A stretch of DNA of 64,000 nucleotides. Origin: Lachnospiraceae bacterium. Lineage in GTDB: Bacteria; Bacillota; Clostridia; Lachnospirales; Lachnospiraceae. Each line of letters begins with the position of its first letter. The first letter of the stretch is position 1. Shown one piece after another: positions 1 to 10,460 of the stretch. A model generated the notes under the pieces. It was not told the origin of the DNA, ran no database searches, and saw only the letters and a list, made by a program, of their open reading frames with translations. The DNA lies in NCBI GenBank assembly GCA_021771755.1, contig JAETOL010000019.1, forward strand, positions 1-64,000, written 5' to 3'. A program made the translations under genes and the position numbers.

Positions 1-8
1 CTGTCCAG

Positions 9-311
9 ATGGTGAAAAAAACATCTCGGCGGATGCAATTATTTTACTATGGACTTCGTACTGCTACAGGAGTGATTGCAGCACTTTTTCTCCTGTTTAC
101 AGTACAGCGCATGGATTTCAGTGTACTTCGTACCTTCTCCTATTCAAAAACTCAGGAGTATTCTGCAGACACAAAACGAGAAAATCCTTCTGCCAATATC
201 TCTCGTTTTACAGAACACATGAACTCAGAATTTTCTCGGGGGCTGAATGCAGGTTTTAACTATATTGAAGACTTTTCAAATAAATTATTTAACGGAGGAT
301 TTTCAAAATGA
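9..311 (+). CDS. Small membrane-anchored protein, possibly 5'-partial
   Basis: A 100-residue product with a basic N-terminus, one hydrophobic segment at about residues 14-31 and a polar, Ser/Asn-rich remainder that would lie outside the cell. The frame stays open to the left edge of the window and no ribosome site is visible before the first ATG, so this may be the C-terminal part of a longer protein. Its stop overlaps the start of the next gene (ATGA), which indicates translational coupling. I do not recognise a family. PspC-like or other envelope-stress proteins are possible but unsupported. Confidence 0.5.
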   Translation: MVKKTSRRMQLFYYGLRTATGVIAALFLLFTVQRMDFSVLRTFSYSKTQEYSADTKRENPSANISRFTEHMNSEFSRGLNAGFNYIEDFSNKLFNGGFSK

Positions 312-1027
312 CAAAACAAAAAAAGGGATTTTTACTTTTTCTCTGCTCACTGATCCCAGGTGCCGGTGAGCTGTATATGGGTTTCCGTAAGCAGGGCATC
401 AGCATCATGCTGCTGTTCTGGGGCTGTATTTTCTTTTCCGGATATTCCGGAATCGGATTTTTTGTTATGTTCCTTCCCATTTTATGGGCTTACAGCTTCT
501 TCAACGTGCACAATCTGAAATCATTGTCAGAAGAAGATTTTTATTCCGTAGAAGATGCCTACATTCTCCATATGGATCAATTTATTGACAATACAGATCA
601 TTTTGTGCGGAAGTACAAAAAAATCATCGCCATACTGCTGATCATCTTCGGTGTTTCGATTCTCTGGGATAATGTAACTGATCTGATCCGCTGGATTCTC
701 CCTGAGTACGTAGTAAGCTTTTTCAGCCATATTTTTTATACCCTTCCGTCTATTATCATCGCAATCGTCATTATCGCCGGAGGAGTCCATCTGCTGAAAA
801 GCAAGAAGCTGGAGCTGGATCACGAGGATGAAACAGCAAAAGCAGAAGAACATTACTGGGAACCTTACCGCCCGTATCAGCAGACCGCTGCACCGGATGC
901 AGAAAGGGCGGCATCTGAGACAGAAGTAATTGTATCTGACCAAAAAGACACTGCTCCAGAGCAAAATGCTGCACCTTCCGAAACAGATGCCGTATCATCT
1001 GACGAGAATACCACAAACGAAAAATAA
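308..1027 (+). CDS. Multi-spanning membrane protein (TM2/LiaF-N-like)
   Basis: A 239-residue membrane protein. The N-terminus (residues 8-60) contains two closely spaced hydrophobic segments with a Pro-Gly-Ala-Gly-Glu turn (LIPGAGELYMG), which resembles TM2-domain proteins. Two more hydrophobic segments lie at about 98-115 and 133-160. The last 70 residues are acidic, Ala/Glu/Thr-rich and probably disordered in the cytoplasm. The ribosome site GGAGG ends nine bases before the ATG. The gene is coupled to the preceding small membrane protein and followed by a strong terminator. Function unknown; an envelope-stress or membrane-organising role is only a guess. Confidence 0.6.
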   Translation: MTKQKKGFLLFLCSLIPGAGELYMGFRKQGISIMLLFWGCIFFSGYSGIGFFVMFLPILWAYSFFNVHNLKSLSEEDFYSVEDAYILHMDQFIDNTDHFVRKYKKIIAILLIIFGVSILWDNVTDLIRWILPEYVVSFFSHIFYTLPSIIIAIVIIAGGVHLLKSKKLELDHEDETAKAEEHYWEPYRPYQQTAAPDAERAASETEVIVSDQKDTAPEQNAAPSETDAVSSDENTTNEK

Positions 1028-1041
1028 AAATATAGTTGTCC

Positions 1042-1088
1042 AAAAAGGCAGGAGCCATAGCACTCTACTACGGTTCCTGCCTTTTTCT
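1042..1088. terminator. Bidirectional intrinsic terminator
   Basis: A 15-bp stem (AAAAAGGCAGGAGCC pairing with GGTTCCTGCCTTTTT, one G-T pair) around a 15-base loop, with T-runs on both strands. It separates the plus-strand membrane genes from the 3' end of the ATP synthase operon on the minus strand and can serve both. Confidence 0.85.
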
Positions 1089-1123
1089 TTTCATCTGACT
1101 GCAAACAGCAGCCAAACAGATAT

Positions 1124-1531
1124 TTACAATTCTTTTGTAACCCGAAGTCTTGTCATGGCTCTTGCCAGCGCCAGCTGGCTCATCCGGTATTCCTGGATAC
1201 TCTGCTTCTGCCTGAGCTGTTCCTCCGCACGCTCTTTTGCCTCCTGTGCTCTCCGCACATCGATCTCTTCCGGACGTTCCACTGTCAGACAGAAAATTTT
1301 TCCACGGTTGTTTATCATTTCTACAAAACCTGAGCTTACCGCTACAACCATCTTATTCCCATCAGCATCTTCATAGCGCATTTCACCCGGGACAATAGCC
1401 GCGATCAGATTGGCATGATGAGCCAGAAAAGCCTTTTCCCCGTCCTCAACCGGTACGGTCAGTGATCTGGCTCTTCCGGAAAAAAACAGCTTATTACTGG
1501 CATAGATCTCCAGACCAAATGTACTTTCCAT
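1124..1531 (-). CDS. atpC: F1Fo ATP synthase subunit epsilon
   Basis: Epsilon subunit of the F1 central stalk, 135 residues, normal length. The N-terminal beta-sandwich is seen at residues 4-85 (FLAHHANLIAAIVPGEMRY matches the family) and the C-terminal helical hairpin at about 88-135 is rich in Arg, Glu and Ala. The start is supported by GGAGAGGAG a few bases upstream. It is the last gene of the atp operon, 12 bases after atpD and just before the terminator. The subunit couples rotation to catalysis and, in many bacteria, its C-terminal helices inhibit ATP hydrolysis. Confidence 0.95.
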   Translation of the reverse strand: MESTFGLEIYASNKLFFSGRARSLTVPVEDGEKAFLAHHANLIAAIVPGEMRYEDADGNKMVVAVSSGFVEMINNRGKIFCLTVERPEEIDVRRAQEAKERAEEQLRQKQSIQEYRMSQLALARAMTRLRVTKEL

Positions 1532-1543
1532 AAGCTCCTCTCC

Positions 1544-3831
<2,288 letters not shown>

Positions 3832-3849
3832 AAATTCCTCCTGCTGTCT

Positions 3850-5373
3850 CTATTCTGCAGCCTGACGGGTTCTGAATTCCTCCGCCACCTGAAGGATTTT
3901 TTCTCCAAGCTGGTCAGAAAGAAGCTTTGTCTCGTCAATTTCTCTTCCAATCTCCGGATAAGCGTTGTCAAAATATTCCAGAAGCTCCTTCTGATAAGCT
4001 TTCAGCTTTCGTGTTTCCACATGGACAAGCGCCTTATGGGTGGCTGTCCACAAAGTGATCACCTGCTCATGAAGCTTCATCGGACTGCACAGAGGCTGCT
4101 TCAGAAGCTCCATCAGACAGCTACCATAACGCAGCTGCGCTTTAGTAGCCTCGTCAAGATCGGAGCTGAACTGGGTAAACACTTCCATTTCTCTGTACTG
4201 TGCCAGATCGATACGGATACTTCCCGATGCTTTTTTCATGGCTTTTGCCTGTGCCGCACCGCCTACACGGGAAACAGAAAGTCCTACGTTAACTGCAGGC
4301 CGCATACCGGAAAAGAACAGGTCACTTTCCAGAAAGATCTGTCCGTCGGTAATGGAGATCACATTGGTCGGAATATATGCAGACACATCTCCTGCCTGAG
4401 TCTCAATAATGGGGAGCGCCGTGATCGAACCGCCGCCTTCTTTGTCGCTTAAACGACTGGAGCGCTCCAGAAGTCTGGAATGAAGATAAAATACATCTCC
4501 CGGATATGCTTCACGTCCCGGAGAACGTTCCAGAAGCAGAGACAGAGCCCGATACGCCACTGCATGTTTGGAAAGATCGTCATAAACGATCAGAACGTCT
4601 CTGCCCCTGTACATAAAATATTCAGCCAGAGCAGTCCCTGCATAAGGCACAATATACTGAAGCGGAGCACAATCGCTGGCTGTGGAAGAAAATACCGTCG
4701 TATATTCCATAGCGCCATGCTTTTCCAGGGTGGAGACAACTTTTGCCACTGTAGAAGCTTTCTGCCCGATGGCTACATAAATGCAGATCACATCCTTGCC
4801 CTTCTGATTCAGGATCGTATCAATGGCAAGAGAGGTTTTTCCGGTCTGTCTGTCACCGATGATCAGCTCTCTCTGTCCCCGTCCAATGGGAAACATGGAA
4901 TCAATGGACAGGATTCCGGTCTCCATAGGTACTGTAACGGATTTACGGTCAATGATGCCCGGAGCCGGATATTCTACCGGGCGATATTCCTCTTCCCGGA
5001 TTTCTCCTTTCCCGTCCACCGGCGCCCCCAGGGCATTTACAATTCTTCCAATAAATCCCTCTCCTACCGGGATTCCTGCCTGTCTCCCTGTTCTGGTGAC
5101 TCTGGTTCCTTCCCGTATACCGGAATCACTGCCAAAAAGGATACATCCCATACTGTTGGAACGGATATCCTGTACCATACCCCTCAGACCGTTTTCAAAA
5201 ACCACGACTTCTCCGTACATGGCATGGTCGATCCCGTAGACTACCGCAATTCCGTCTCCCACGGAAATGACAGTGCCTGCCTCCTGGTTCTGGCTGATTT
5301 CATCGTAATTCTCAATTTCTTCTTTTAAAATTGAAATAATCTCATCTGGATTAATCGCACTCAAATGATTCAC
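3850..5373 (-). CDS. atpA: F1Fo ATP synthase subunit alpha
   Basis: Regulatory nucleotide-binding subunit of F1, about 505 residues. Walker [10 protein letters not shown] is near residue 170. The family stretch [20 protein letters not shown] and the SVSRVGG arginine-finger region near 375 are present. The start is uncertain. GTG at 5373 overlaps the atpH stop by four bases but has GGAGG almost touching it. TTG at 5364 lies seven bases after GGAGG and gives an N-terminus ([20 protein letters not shown]) closer to the family. Either way atpA is translationally coupled to atpH. Confidence 0.96.
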   Translation of the reverse strand: MNHLSAINPDEIISILKEEIENYDEISQNQEAGTVISVGDGIAVVYGIDHAMYGEVVVFENGLRGMVQDIRSNSMGCILFGSDSGIREGTRVTRTGRQAGIPVGEGFIGRIVNALGAPVDGKGEIREEEYRPVEYPAPGIIDRKSVTVPMETGILSIDSMFPIGRGQRELIIGDRQTGKTSLAIDTILNQKGKDVICIYVAIGQKASTVAKVVSTLEKHGAMEYTTVFSSTASDCAPLQYIVPYAGTALAEYFMYRGRDVLIVYDDLSKHAVAYRALSLLLERSPGREAYPGDVFYLHSRLLERSSRLSDKEGGGSITALPIIETQAGDVSAYIPTNVISITDGQIFLESDLFFSGMRPAVNVGLSVSRVGGAAQAKAMKKASGSIRIDLAQYREMEVFTQFSSDLDEATKAQLRYGSCLMELLKQPLCSPMKLHEQVITLWTATHKALVHVETRKLKAYQKELLEYFDNAYPEIGREIDETKLLSDQLGEKILQVAEEFRTRQAAE

Positions 5374-5873
5374 CTCCGTGTAAGCTTCTGATGAAGCCTG
5401 CAGTAACGTCCTCTCAGACTCCAGTCAAATTCTCTTCCGCCTGCTCTTAGTATAAATCCACCGATCAGGCTTTTATCTTCTGTTATCCGGATCTCTGCCG
5501 TTTTCATCTGAAACTCTCTGCACAGAAAATTCCGGATTCCCTCCAGCTGCTCCTTCTCTGGCGGTGTGACACAGAGCATTTCTGCCTCCAGGATCTTTTT
5601 GTCTCTCAGACACATGCTTCTGTAAGCTTCGAAAATTTCTTTCCAGGCTCCCATCTTTCTGTGTCGGCAGACTACCTTCAAAAAAGAGCGTATCTCCATA
5701 GGAAAGATCCTGTCAATGATATCCTCCGTCGCTTCAAAAGCGATCAGAGGATTTTCCAGACAGCTAACCAGTTCCGGATTTTCCTGCATCAGTCTTTTGG
5801 ATTCCTTTACCGCTTCTTCCGGAACAGAAAGCTCATACAAAACCTTTGCGTAATTAACAGCTGCTGTTGTCAT
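5370..5873 (-). CDS. atpH: F1Fo ATP synthase subunit delta
   Basis: Peripheral stalk subunit (OSCP/delta family), 167 residues. The N-terminal six-helix domain starts [14 protein letters not shown], and the C-terminal part ends with the typical [21 protein letters not shown] chose the ATG at 5873 because AGGTG lies six bases upstream; an in-frame GTG three codons earlier overlaps that ribosome site. The 5' end overlaps atpF by 20 bases and the 3' end overlaps the atpA start. It links F1 to the b-subunit stalk. Confidence 0.93.
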   Translation of the reverse strand: MTTAAVNYAKVLYELSVPEEAVKESKRLMQENPELVSCLENPLIAFEATEDIIDRIFPMEIRSFLKVVCRHRKMGAWKEIFEAYRSMCLRDKKILEAEMLCVTPPEKEQLEGIRNFLCREFQMKTAEIRITEDKSLIGGFILRAGGREFDWSLRGRYCRLHQKLTRR

Positions 5874-6354
5874 GGGGATCACCTGCTTTTTTTATAAATT
5901 GATCATACATGGCAAGATCCTGCGCGGCTCCGGCATGTTCATCCAGGATTCTGGAAGCTGCCTCCATAGCCAGCCTGCCAACCTCTCCCTGCATCTGTTT
6001 CATTGCCATCTCCCGCTCGGCAGAGATATCTTCCCTGGCCTTTGCCAGCATCCTGTCAGCCTCAGCCCTTGCCGCCTGTGCAGTCTGCTCGGCCTGAGCT
6101 TTTGCCTCCAGCTTTGCTTTCTCAACGATCCGGCAGGAATCCTCCTTGGCGGATTTCAGGGCATTTTCATATTTTTTCTGAAGCTCATTCGCCCTGTCTT
6201 CTGTCTTTTTTGCCTCTTCCAGCTGCTGATCCAGAATCTGCTGTCTCTGATCCATAACATGGATCACCGGGCCAAACAGAAACTTCTTCATCAGAAGATA
6301 AAGAACCAGCAGATTAATGATGGTAAAAACAAGATTCATATTGATCTGAATCAT
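5854..6354 (-). CDS. atpF: F1Fo ATP synthase subunit b
   Basis: Peripheral stalk subunit b, 166 residues. One N-terminal membrane helix (about residues 7-24, FTIINLLVLYLLMKKFLFGP) is followed by a long, charged, Ala/Glu/Gln/Lys-rich coiled coil covering most of the protein. It forms a dimer that holds F1 against the a subunit. The last seven codons overlap atpH, as is common in these operons. Confidence 0.93.
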   Translation of the reverse strand: MIQINMNLVFTIINLLVLYLLMKKFLFGPVIHVMDQRQQILDQQLEEAKKTEDRANELQKKYENALKSAKEDSCRIVEKAKLEAKAQAEQTAQAARAEADRMLAKAREDISAEREMAMKQMQGEVGRLAMEAASRILDEHAGAAQDLAMYDQFIKKAGDPHDNSSC

Positions 6355-6390
6355 CGTCTGTACCTGCCTTTCTCTTTATGTAGTGGTCGA

Positions 6391-6615
6391 TCAGCCAAGC
6401 ATTACTACGATCAGAAGACCTACAACAAAACCGAAAATCGCAGTACCTTCTGCCAGCGCACAGCCAAGAAGAAGGTTTTTGCTTATCTTGCTCTCTGCCT
6501 CAGGCTGTCTTGCGATTGCCTCTACTGCCTTGGATGTTGCAAGACCGATACCGATACCTGCGCCAATACCTGTTAATGCTGCAATACCTGCTCCAATAGC
6601 GATTAAACTTGTCAT
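6391..6615 (-). CDS. atpE: F1Fo ATP synthase subunit c
   Basis: Proteolipid forming the rotor ring, 74 residues, two membrane helices around the polar loop ARQPEA. The ion-binding Glu is in helix 2 (CALAEGTAIFG). Compared with sodium-type c subunits such as Ilyobacter, helix 1 has GIGIG where a Gln ligand is expected, and helix 2 has AEGT in place of the sodium-type EST. Two sodium ligands are therefore absent and proton coupling is more likely. The GGAGG site directly precedes the ATG. Confidence 0.95.
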   Translation of the reverse strand: MTSLIAIGAGIAALTGIGAGIGIGLATSKAVEAIARQPEAESKISKNLLLGCALAEGTAIFGFVVGLLIVVMLG

Positions 6616-6681
6616 AATGTTTTTCCTCCTGATTCATAATGAATATCGTATTTTTCAAAATCAAAGGCCAGTCAGCCTGAG

Positions 6682-7395
6682 TCATTCCATGGTCTCACTC
6701 ATGAACATGGATGTCAAAAAAACAAAAATATAAGCCTGTATAAAACCATCAAAAAAATCAAAATACAGGCTGAAGGGAATCGGCAGAATTGCCGGGCACA
6801 CAAATTCCACAAGTGCCATTACCACAAAGCCGCCAAGAATGTTGCCGAAAAGTCGGAAACAAAGTGCGGTGGGGCGGATAAAAACCTCCATGATGTTCAT
6901 AGGAAGCATCACCGGGATCGGATCCAGAAAACTCTTAAAAAATCCTTTCAGACCCTTTTTATAAATACCGCAATACTCAATGAGAAACATGCTCATCAAT
7001 GCCAGAGCCAAAGTAACGTTCAGATCCTTGGTAGGCGGTTTCACCCCAAAAATCCCCGATACATTGGAAACTCCCAGAAAAATAATGACGGTCATCATAT
7101 AGGGGATATAACGGTCGCCTTCTTCTCCCAGAATTCCCCGAAAGAACTTCCGCAGAGCATCGATTCCTGCTTCCAGAAGAAGCTGTTTCTTTCCCGGATT
7201 CATAACCGTCAGATTTCTGGTAAGGATCAGGGACAGAACTACCAGAACTGCCATGATCACCCAGGTAACAACTACCGATTCAAATACCGGAATGCCGTTT
7301 CCTATCGGAATGGTAAACACCGTCCGACAGTTCAGTTCTTCTTTTAATACTTCTGTTAAACTGTTCGTTTCACTCCCTCCTTTTTGTTTGCCCAA
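6682..7395 (-). CDS. atpB: F1Fo ATP synthase subunit a
   Basis: Stator channel subunit with five to six membrane helices. The essential Arg lies in FIRPTALCFRLFGNILGGF, and the protein ends with a typical AYIFVFLTSMFMSE stretch. The start is unclear. The frame runs back to an ATG at 7509, but that lies upstream of the likely operon promoter. A perfect GGAGGG at 7375-7380 is not followed in frame by ATG, GTG or TTG at usable spacing. I give the nearest in-frame TTG (7395), but the true start may be a near-cognate codon after GGAGGG. First gene of the atp operon. Confidence 0.85.
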   Translation of the reverse strand: MGKQKGGSETNSLTEVLKEELNCRTVFTIPIGNGIPVFESVVVTWVIMAVLVVLSLILTRNLTVMNPGKKQLLLEAGIDALRKFFRGILGEEGDRYIPYMMTVIIFLGVSNVSGIFGVKPPTKDLNVTLALALMSMFLIEYCGIYKKGLKGFFKSFLDPIPVMLPMNIMEVFIRPTALCFRLFGNILGGFVVMALVEFVCPAILPIPFSLYFDFFDGFIQAYIFVFLTSMFMSETME

Positions 7396-7423
7396 CCGGT
7401 AAGACCAATTTTTCGATTTCTTT

Positions 7424-7451
7424 ATTTTACTCTTTTGTCTTCTAAAGTCAA
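7424..7451 (-). promoter_or_regulatory. Sigma-A promoter of the atp operon
   Basis: On the minus strand TTGACT (7451-7446), a 16-base spacer and TAAAAT (7429-7424). It lies between the birA terminator and the atpB ribosome site and is well placed to start the eight-gene atp transcript. Confidence 0.75.
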
Positions 7452-7473
7452 TATTTTTATTCACTATATTGCA

Positions 7474-7507
7474 CAAAAAAAGGACGATGTTTTTATGCAA
7501 ATCGTCC
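7474..7507 (-). terminator. Intrinsic terminator after birA
   Basis: A perfect 7-bp stem (GGACGAT/ATCGTCC, 12-base loop) followed on the minus strand by a run of seven T. It ends the birA transcript just upstream of the atp promoter. Confidence 0.85.
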
Positions 7508-7559
7508 AATCTTTTTTTGTGGTTACCTATAAATTAACACATAGGCCACTATCTATATT

Positions 7560-8540
7560 TTATATTTTCAAAGATACTTCCCCATAAGACAACAATGTCT
7601 CTGTTCCATCTTCCTCCTGTATTTTCAGCCGTCCATCCGGACAGATTTCCAGAGCATTGGCAAAGCGTGTCCGCTCACCGTCCAAAATCTGTATCCTGTG
7701 TCCGGGCACCAGATTATGCTGAATATATTCCGTTGGAAGCTCAAGCTCCTGTGTTTCTTCCAGAAGACAGTTAACGATCGCTGCTGCCAGCTGATTTCTG
7801 TTGACAGCGACTGCTTCCTGACAATTTTTATATAATGCTCCGGCAATATCGGTCAGCTCCGGCGGAAAACCGTTCTCCGGTTCATAAAGGTTCAGCCCGA
7901 TTCCAACAACTGCAAACTGAATCTCTCCGCTTTCAAAATCCGTCACCGCTTCCGTAAGGATCCCGCAGACCTTTTTCCCCTGATAGTAAAGGTCATTCAC
8001 CCATTTGATATCCAGGGAGATCCCTGTCGTCTCCTTTACTGCTTTAAAAACTGCTGCGGCTGCCTGCGCCGTCAGAATCAGATTTTCTCTGAGACTGCCT
8101 TTCGGTTCCAGGATCACACTGAGATACAGTCCGGAGTCCTTTGGAGAATAAAAATCCCTTCCCCGTCTTCCTCTGCCGGCATTTTGACACTGTGCCAGAA
8201 CCATGCTTCCATGAAGCGCCTTTCCTGCAATTGCCGCTTCCTTTGCAGCCCGGTTAGTAGAAGTGATTTCCGGATATACCTTCAGATACACATCCTGCTT
8301 TTTCAGAAACGGGCGGATTCCCTCTTCTGCCAGAAGATTACTGTGCAAAGACAGCCTATACCCCTTGTTCGGTCCGGCTTCAATCTCGTATCCTTCCTCA
8401 CGAAGCGACTTCACCGCCTTCCATACCGCTGCACGGGTACAAGACAGCTCCTCAGCAATCCTTTCCCCGGATATAACCTTTCCCTTATTTTGTTCCAGAA
8501 GTTCTAAAAGTCTGGATCTTACCGTCTTTCTTACTGCCAT
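7560..8540 (-). CDS. birA: Bifunctional biotin-protein ligase/biotin operon repressor
   Basis: Activates biotin to biotinyl-AMP and transfers it to carboxylase carrier proteins; with its DNA-binding domain it can also repress biotin genes. About 326 residues. The N-terminal winged helix includes SGERIAEELSCTRAAVWKAV. The ligase signature GRGRRGR and the IKWVNDLYYQGKKVCGIL stretch with the catalytic Lys are present, and a small C-terminal SH3-like domain closes the protein. I chose the ATG at 8540 because GAGG lies six bases upstream. The 5' end overlaps the WYL regulator gene by 56 bases, so the two are co-transcribed. No biotin synthesis genes are nearby. Confidence 0.93.
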   Translation of the reverse strand: MAVRKTVRSRLLELLEQNKGKVISGERIAEELSCTRAAVWKAVKSLREEGYEIEAGPNKGYRLSLHSNLLAEEGIRPFLKKQDVYLKVYPEITSTNRAAKEAAIAGKALHGSMVLAQCQNAGRGRRGRDFYSPKDSGLYLSVILEPKGSLRENLILTAQAAAAVFKAVKETTGISLDIKWVNDLYYQGKKVCGILTEAVTDFESGEIQFAVVGIGLNLYEPENGFPPELTDIAGALYKNCQEAVAVNRNQLAAAIVNCLLEETQELELPTEYIQHNLVPGHRIQILDGERTRFANALEICPDGRLKIQEEDGTETLLSYGEVSLKI

Positions 8541-9531
8541 CTCTGTCCTCATATCCTTCCATCGCCTGTCTCAGGAATGCCATATATTCTCTGCATGTCT
8601 TTTCCGGAGAAAGTATCTTCACTCCCGGACCGAGTCCTGCCAGCCAGCCAAAAAACCGCCCACTGACATGAAAATGCGCCTGGAATGTAAAGTGTCCCTC
8701 ATCCGAAGGAAAAATCATTGCCTCCTGCCCAAAGTGATCCATCACTACGTCAATCATAGAATTCTCAAATTCCAGTTTCAAAAGAGTATCTCTTCCGCCA
8801 AACATCCCAAATGTACCTACTGAAACTTTGCCAAGATCAAAATCCCGAAAGATAGCCGCTCCGTTGCGGCTGTTCTTTTCCTGCTTTACATCCTTTATCC
8901 TATCTACCCGGTAGTGCTTCACAATACCGCTGATCTCATCGACTCCCAAAAGATAGTAACTGTCATTGTTCCATATCATCTTCCAGGGACTTACCCGGTA
9001 TCTCTGACCGTTCTTTTTCACACGAAGTTTCCGTGCAAGAGACCATTCGTAATAGCAAAAACTGATCTGACGATTCGCTGCAATGGCATCATAAATACGT
9101 TCTACATTCGTGTAGATTTCTTCATTCGGCGTTTTGACTCCGTTTTCCTGGAGCATCTGCTCCTGAAGCTTCCTTGTCTCCGGATCACTTGCCAGCCTTT
9201 CCAGCTTCTTTACAAGCTTCTGGGTCTGCTCCTGAGTAATAAAATGAGAAGACTGCACCGTATCCATCAGAAATTTCAGCTCCGGGAGCTCAAACACACG
9301 GTCTTCCAAAAAATATCCTGCGTCAGCACCTCTTCGGTGCCCTATTTTCATTCCAAAATACTGCAGCGCTTCAATATCTGCATATATCGTCTTCCGGTCC
9401 GCCTTAATTCCCCAGGAATGCAGTATGGAAACAATCTCTTTTACAGGTATCGCATGTTCCCTGTCTGTCCTTTCCTGAAATATCTTCATCAAATATAAAA
9501 TTTTCAATTTCTGGTTAAATGATCTGGGCAT
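8485..9531 (-). CDS. HTH and WYL-domain transcriptional regulator
   Basis: About 348 residues. The N-terminal winged helix (KLKILYLMKIFQERTDREHA, then an ADRKTIYADIEALQ recognition region) is followed by a WYL domain (ARKLRVKKNGQRYRVSPWKM and YLLGVDEISGIVKHYRVDRI) and a C-terminal WCX-type extension. WYL proteins are ligand- or nucleic-acid-responsive regulators; PafBC and DriD respond to DNA damage. The ATG at 9531 is preferred because AGGATGG precedes it, although the frame is open further upstream. It follows a small membrane protein gene with a repeat-rich promoter and precedes birA in one operon. Target unknown. Confidence 0.85.
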   Translation of the reverse strand: MPRSFNQKLKILYLMKIFQERTDREHAIPVKEIVSILHSWGIKADRKTIYADIEALQYFGMKIGHRRGADAGYFLEDRVFELPELKFLMDTVQSSHFITQEQTQKLVKKLERLASDPETRKLQEQMLQENGVKTPNEEIYTNVERIYDAIAANRQISFCYYEWSLARKLRVKKNGQRYRVSPWKMIWNNDSYYLLGVDEISGIVKHYRVDRIKDVKQEKNSRNGAAIFRDFDLGKVSVGTFGMFGGRDTLLKLEFENSMIDVVMDHFGQEAMIFPSDEGHFTFQAHFHVSGRFFGWLAGLGPGVKILSPEKTCREYMAFLRQAMEGYEDRDGSKKDGKIQTFRTSGTK

Positions 9532-9541
9532 AAACACCATC

Positions 9542-9808
9542 CTATTTATCTGTAAGTCCGGCAACAACGCCAAAATACACGACTGCAAAAGAAAGAACCA
9601 GTGTGATCCTGTCTGCAGAATGAAAGTCAATGTGGAAAAGCATGGCTCCCATTATCATAAGTTCCAGGGTCAGTACCACCCCCAGGATCAATGCCATAGT
9701 ACCGGAAAGTTTCTTTTTTCCATTCTTTCCGGTTTTGTTCCTGCTGTCTCTGTACTTCCTTTCTGCAAATGCTATGACCTTTCTATCAGCTCTCTGTCCA
9801 TACTGCAT
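9542..9808 (-). CDS. Small two-helix membrane protein
   Basis: 88 residues. A strongly basic soluble N-terminus (about 35 residues, many Arg/Lys) is followed by two hydrophobic helices (MALILGVVLTLELMIMGAML and ITLVLSFAVVYFGVVAGL). GGAGGG lies eight bases before the ATG. It is the first gene of an operon with the WYL regulator and birA, and its leader holds three tandem repeats. No family recognised. The shape, together with LexA-like sites upstream, recalls stress-induced small membrane proteins, but this is speculation. Confidence 0.65.
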   Translation of the reverse strand: MQYGQRADRKVIAFAERKYRDSRNKTGKNGKKKLSGTMALILGVVLTLELMIMGAMLFHIDFHSADRITLVLSFAVVYFGVVAGLTDK

Positions 9809-9829
9809 CTGATATCCCTCCTATTTTAA

Positions 9830-9955
9830 CGAACATGTTTTCTGAACACATTTTCTGAACATTTTTTTCTGTTGAAAATGATTATATCACAAACAATGTC
9901 CAATAGAACGGAACGAACTAAATTTTTTCGAATATTTGTTCGCGAAAGTTTGTTC
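9830..9955 (-). promoter_or_regulatory. Promoter with tandem 13-bp repeats and LexA-like sites
   Basis: On the minus strand the -10 TATAAT is at 9886-9881, with no convincing -35. Between it and the ribosome site lie three tandem copies of GAACAnnTTTTCT (9831-9843, 9844-9856, 9857-9870). Upstream are two sites resembling the Bacillota LexA box CGAACnnnnGTTCG: CGAATATTTGTTCG at 9929-9942 and CGAAAGTTTGTTC at 9943-9955. The layout looks like multiple operators for the small membrane protein-WYL-birA operon. SOS control is inferred, not shown. Confidence 0.5.
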
Positions 9956-9978
9956 TTTTTTTTATAAAAACAATGTTT

Positions 9979-10434
9979 TCAGCCTGGAATCACAATTTTT
10001 TCTATCTGATATTTTCCATCCTCTACCGTCATCACTGCCATAGTGATCTCCTGATCAAATCTGCGCCTTCCGCAGCTTCCCGGATTCAGCCACAGTCTCC
10101 CGTCAATCTTCTGCTCCAGGTATTTATGCGTATGGCCAAAGATCACCACCTGGACATTTTCCAGATTCCAGACCACATCTTTCTTATTATGTGTCATAAA
10201 AAATTCCACACCCTCGATTGAAAACCGGAGCGTTCTGGCAAGGCCTTCTGCCCACTCTTTATCGTTGTTTCCTCTGACCGCATAAATGGATGCCAGAGGA
10301 CGTAACTGATCCAGAATTTCCGGCTTGTTTATATCGCCTCCGTGAAAGATGCAGTCACAGGTCTTCAAAATTTCCATAACCTCCGGTCTCAGAAGCCCAT
10401 GCGTATCAGAAATGATCCCAATCTTTTTTGCCAT
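9979..10434 (-). CDS. YfcE/MJ0936-family metallophosphoesterase
   Basis: 151-residue phosphodiesterase of the calcineurin-like superfamily. All metal motifs are visible: IISDTHG near residue 6, HGGD near 30, GNND near 55, THNK near 81 and GHTHK near 100. Members hydrolyse model phosphodiesters; the natural substrate is mostly unknown. Length is typical for the single-domain YfcE type. The start has AAAGGAG upstream. It is probably co-transcribed with the SGNH hydrolase gene 26 bases before it. Confidence 0.9.
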   Translation of the reverse strand: MAKKIGIISDTHGLLRPEVMEILKTCDCIFHGGDINKPEILDQLRPLASIYAVRGNNDKEWAEGLARTLRFSIEGVEFFMTHNKKDVVWNLENVQVVIFGHTHKYLEQKIDGRLWLNPGSCGRRRFDQEITMAVMTVEDGKYQIEKIVIPG

Positions 10435-10460
10435 TTATCTTTTCTCCTTTTCGCTCTCTT

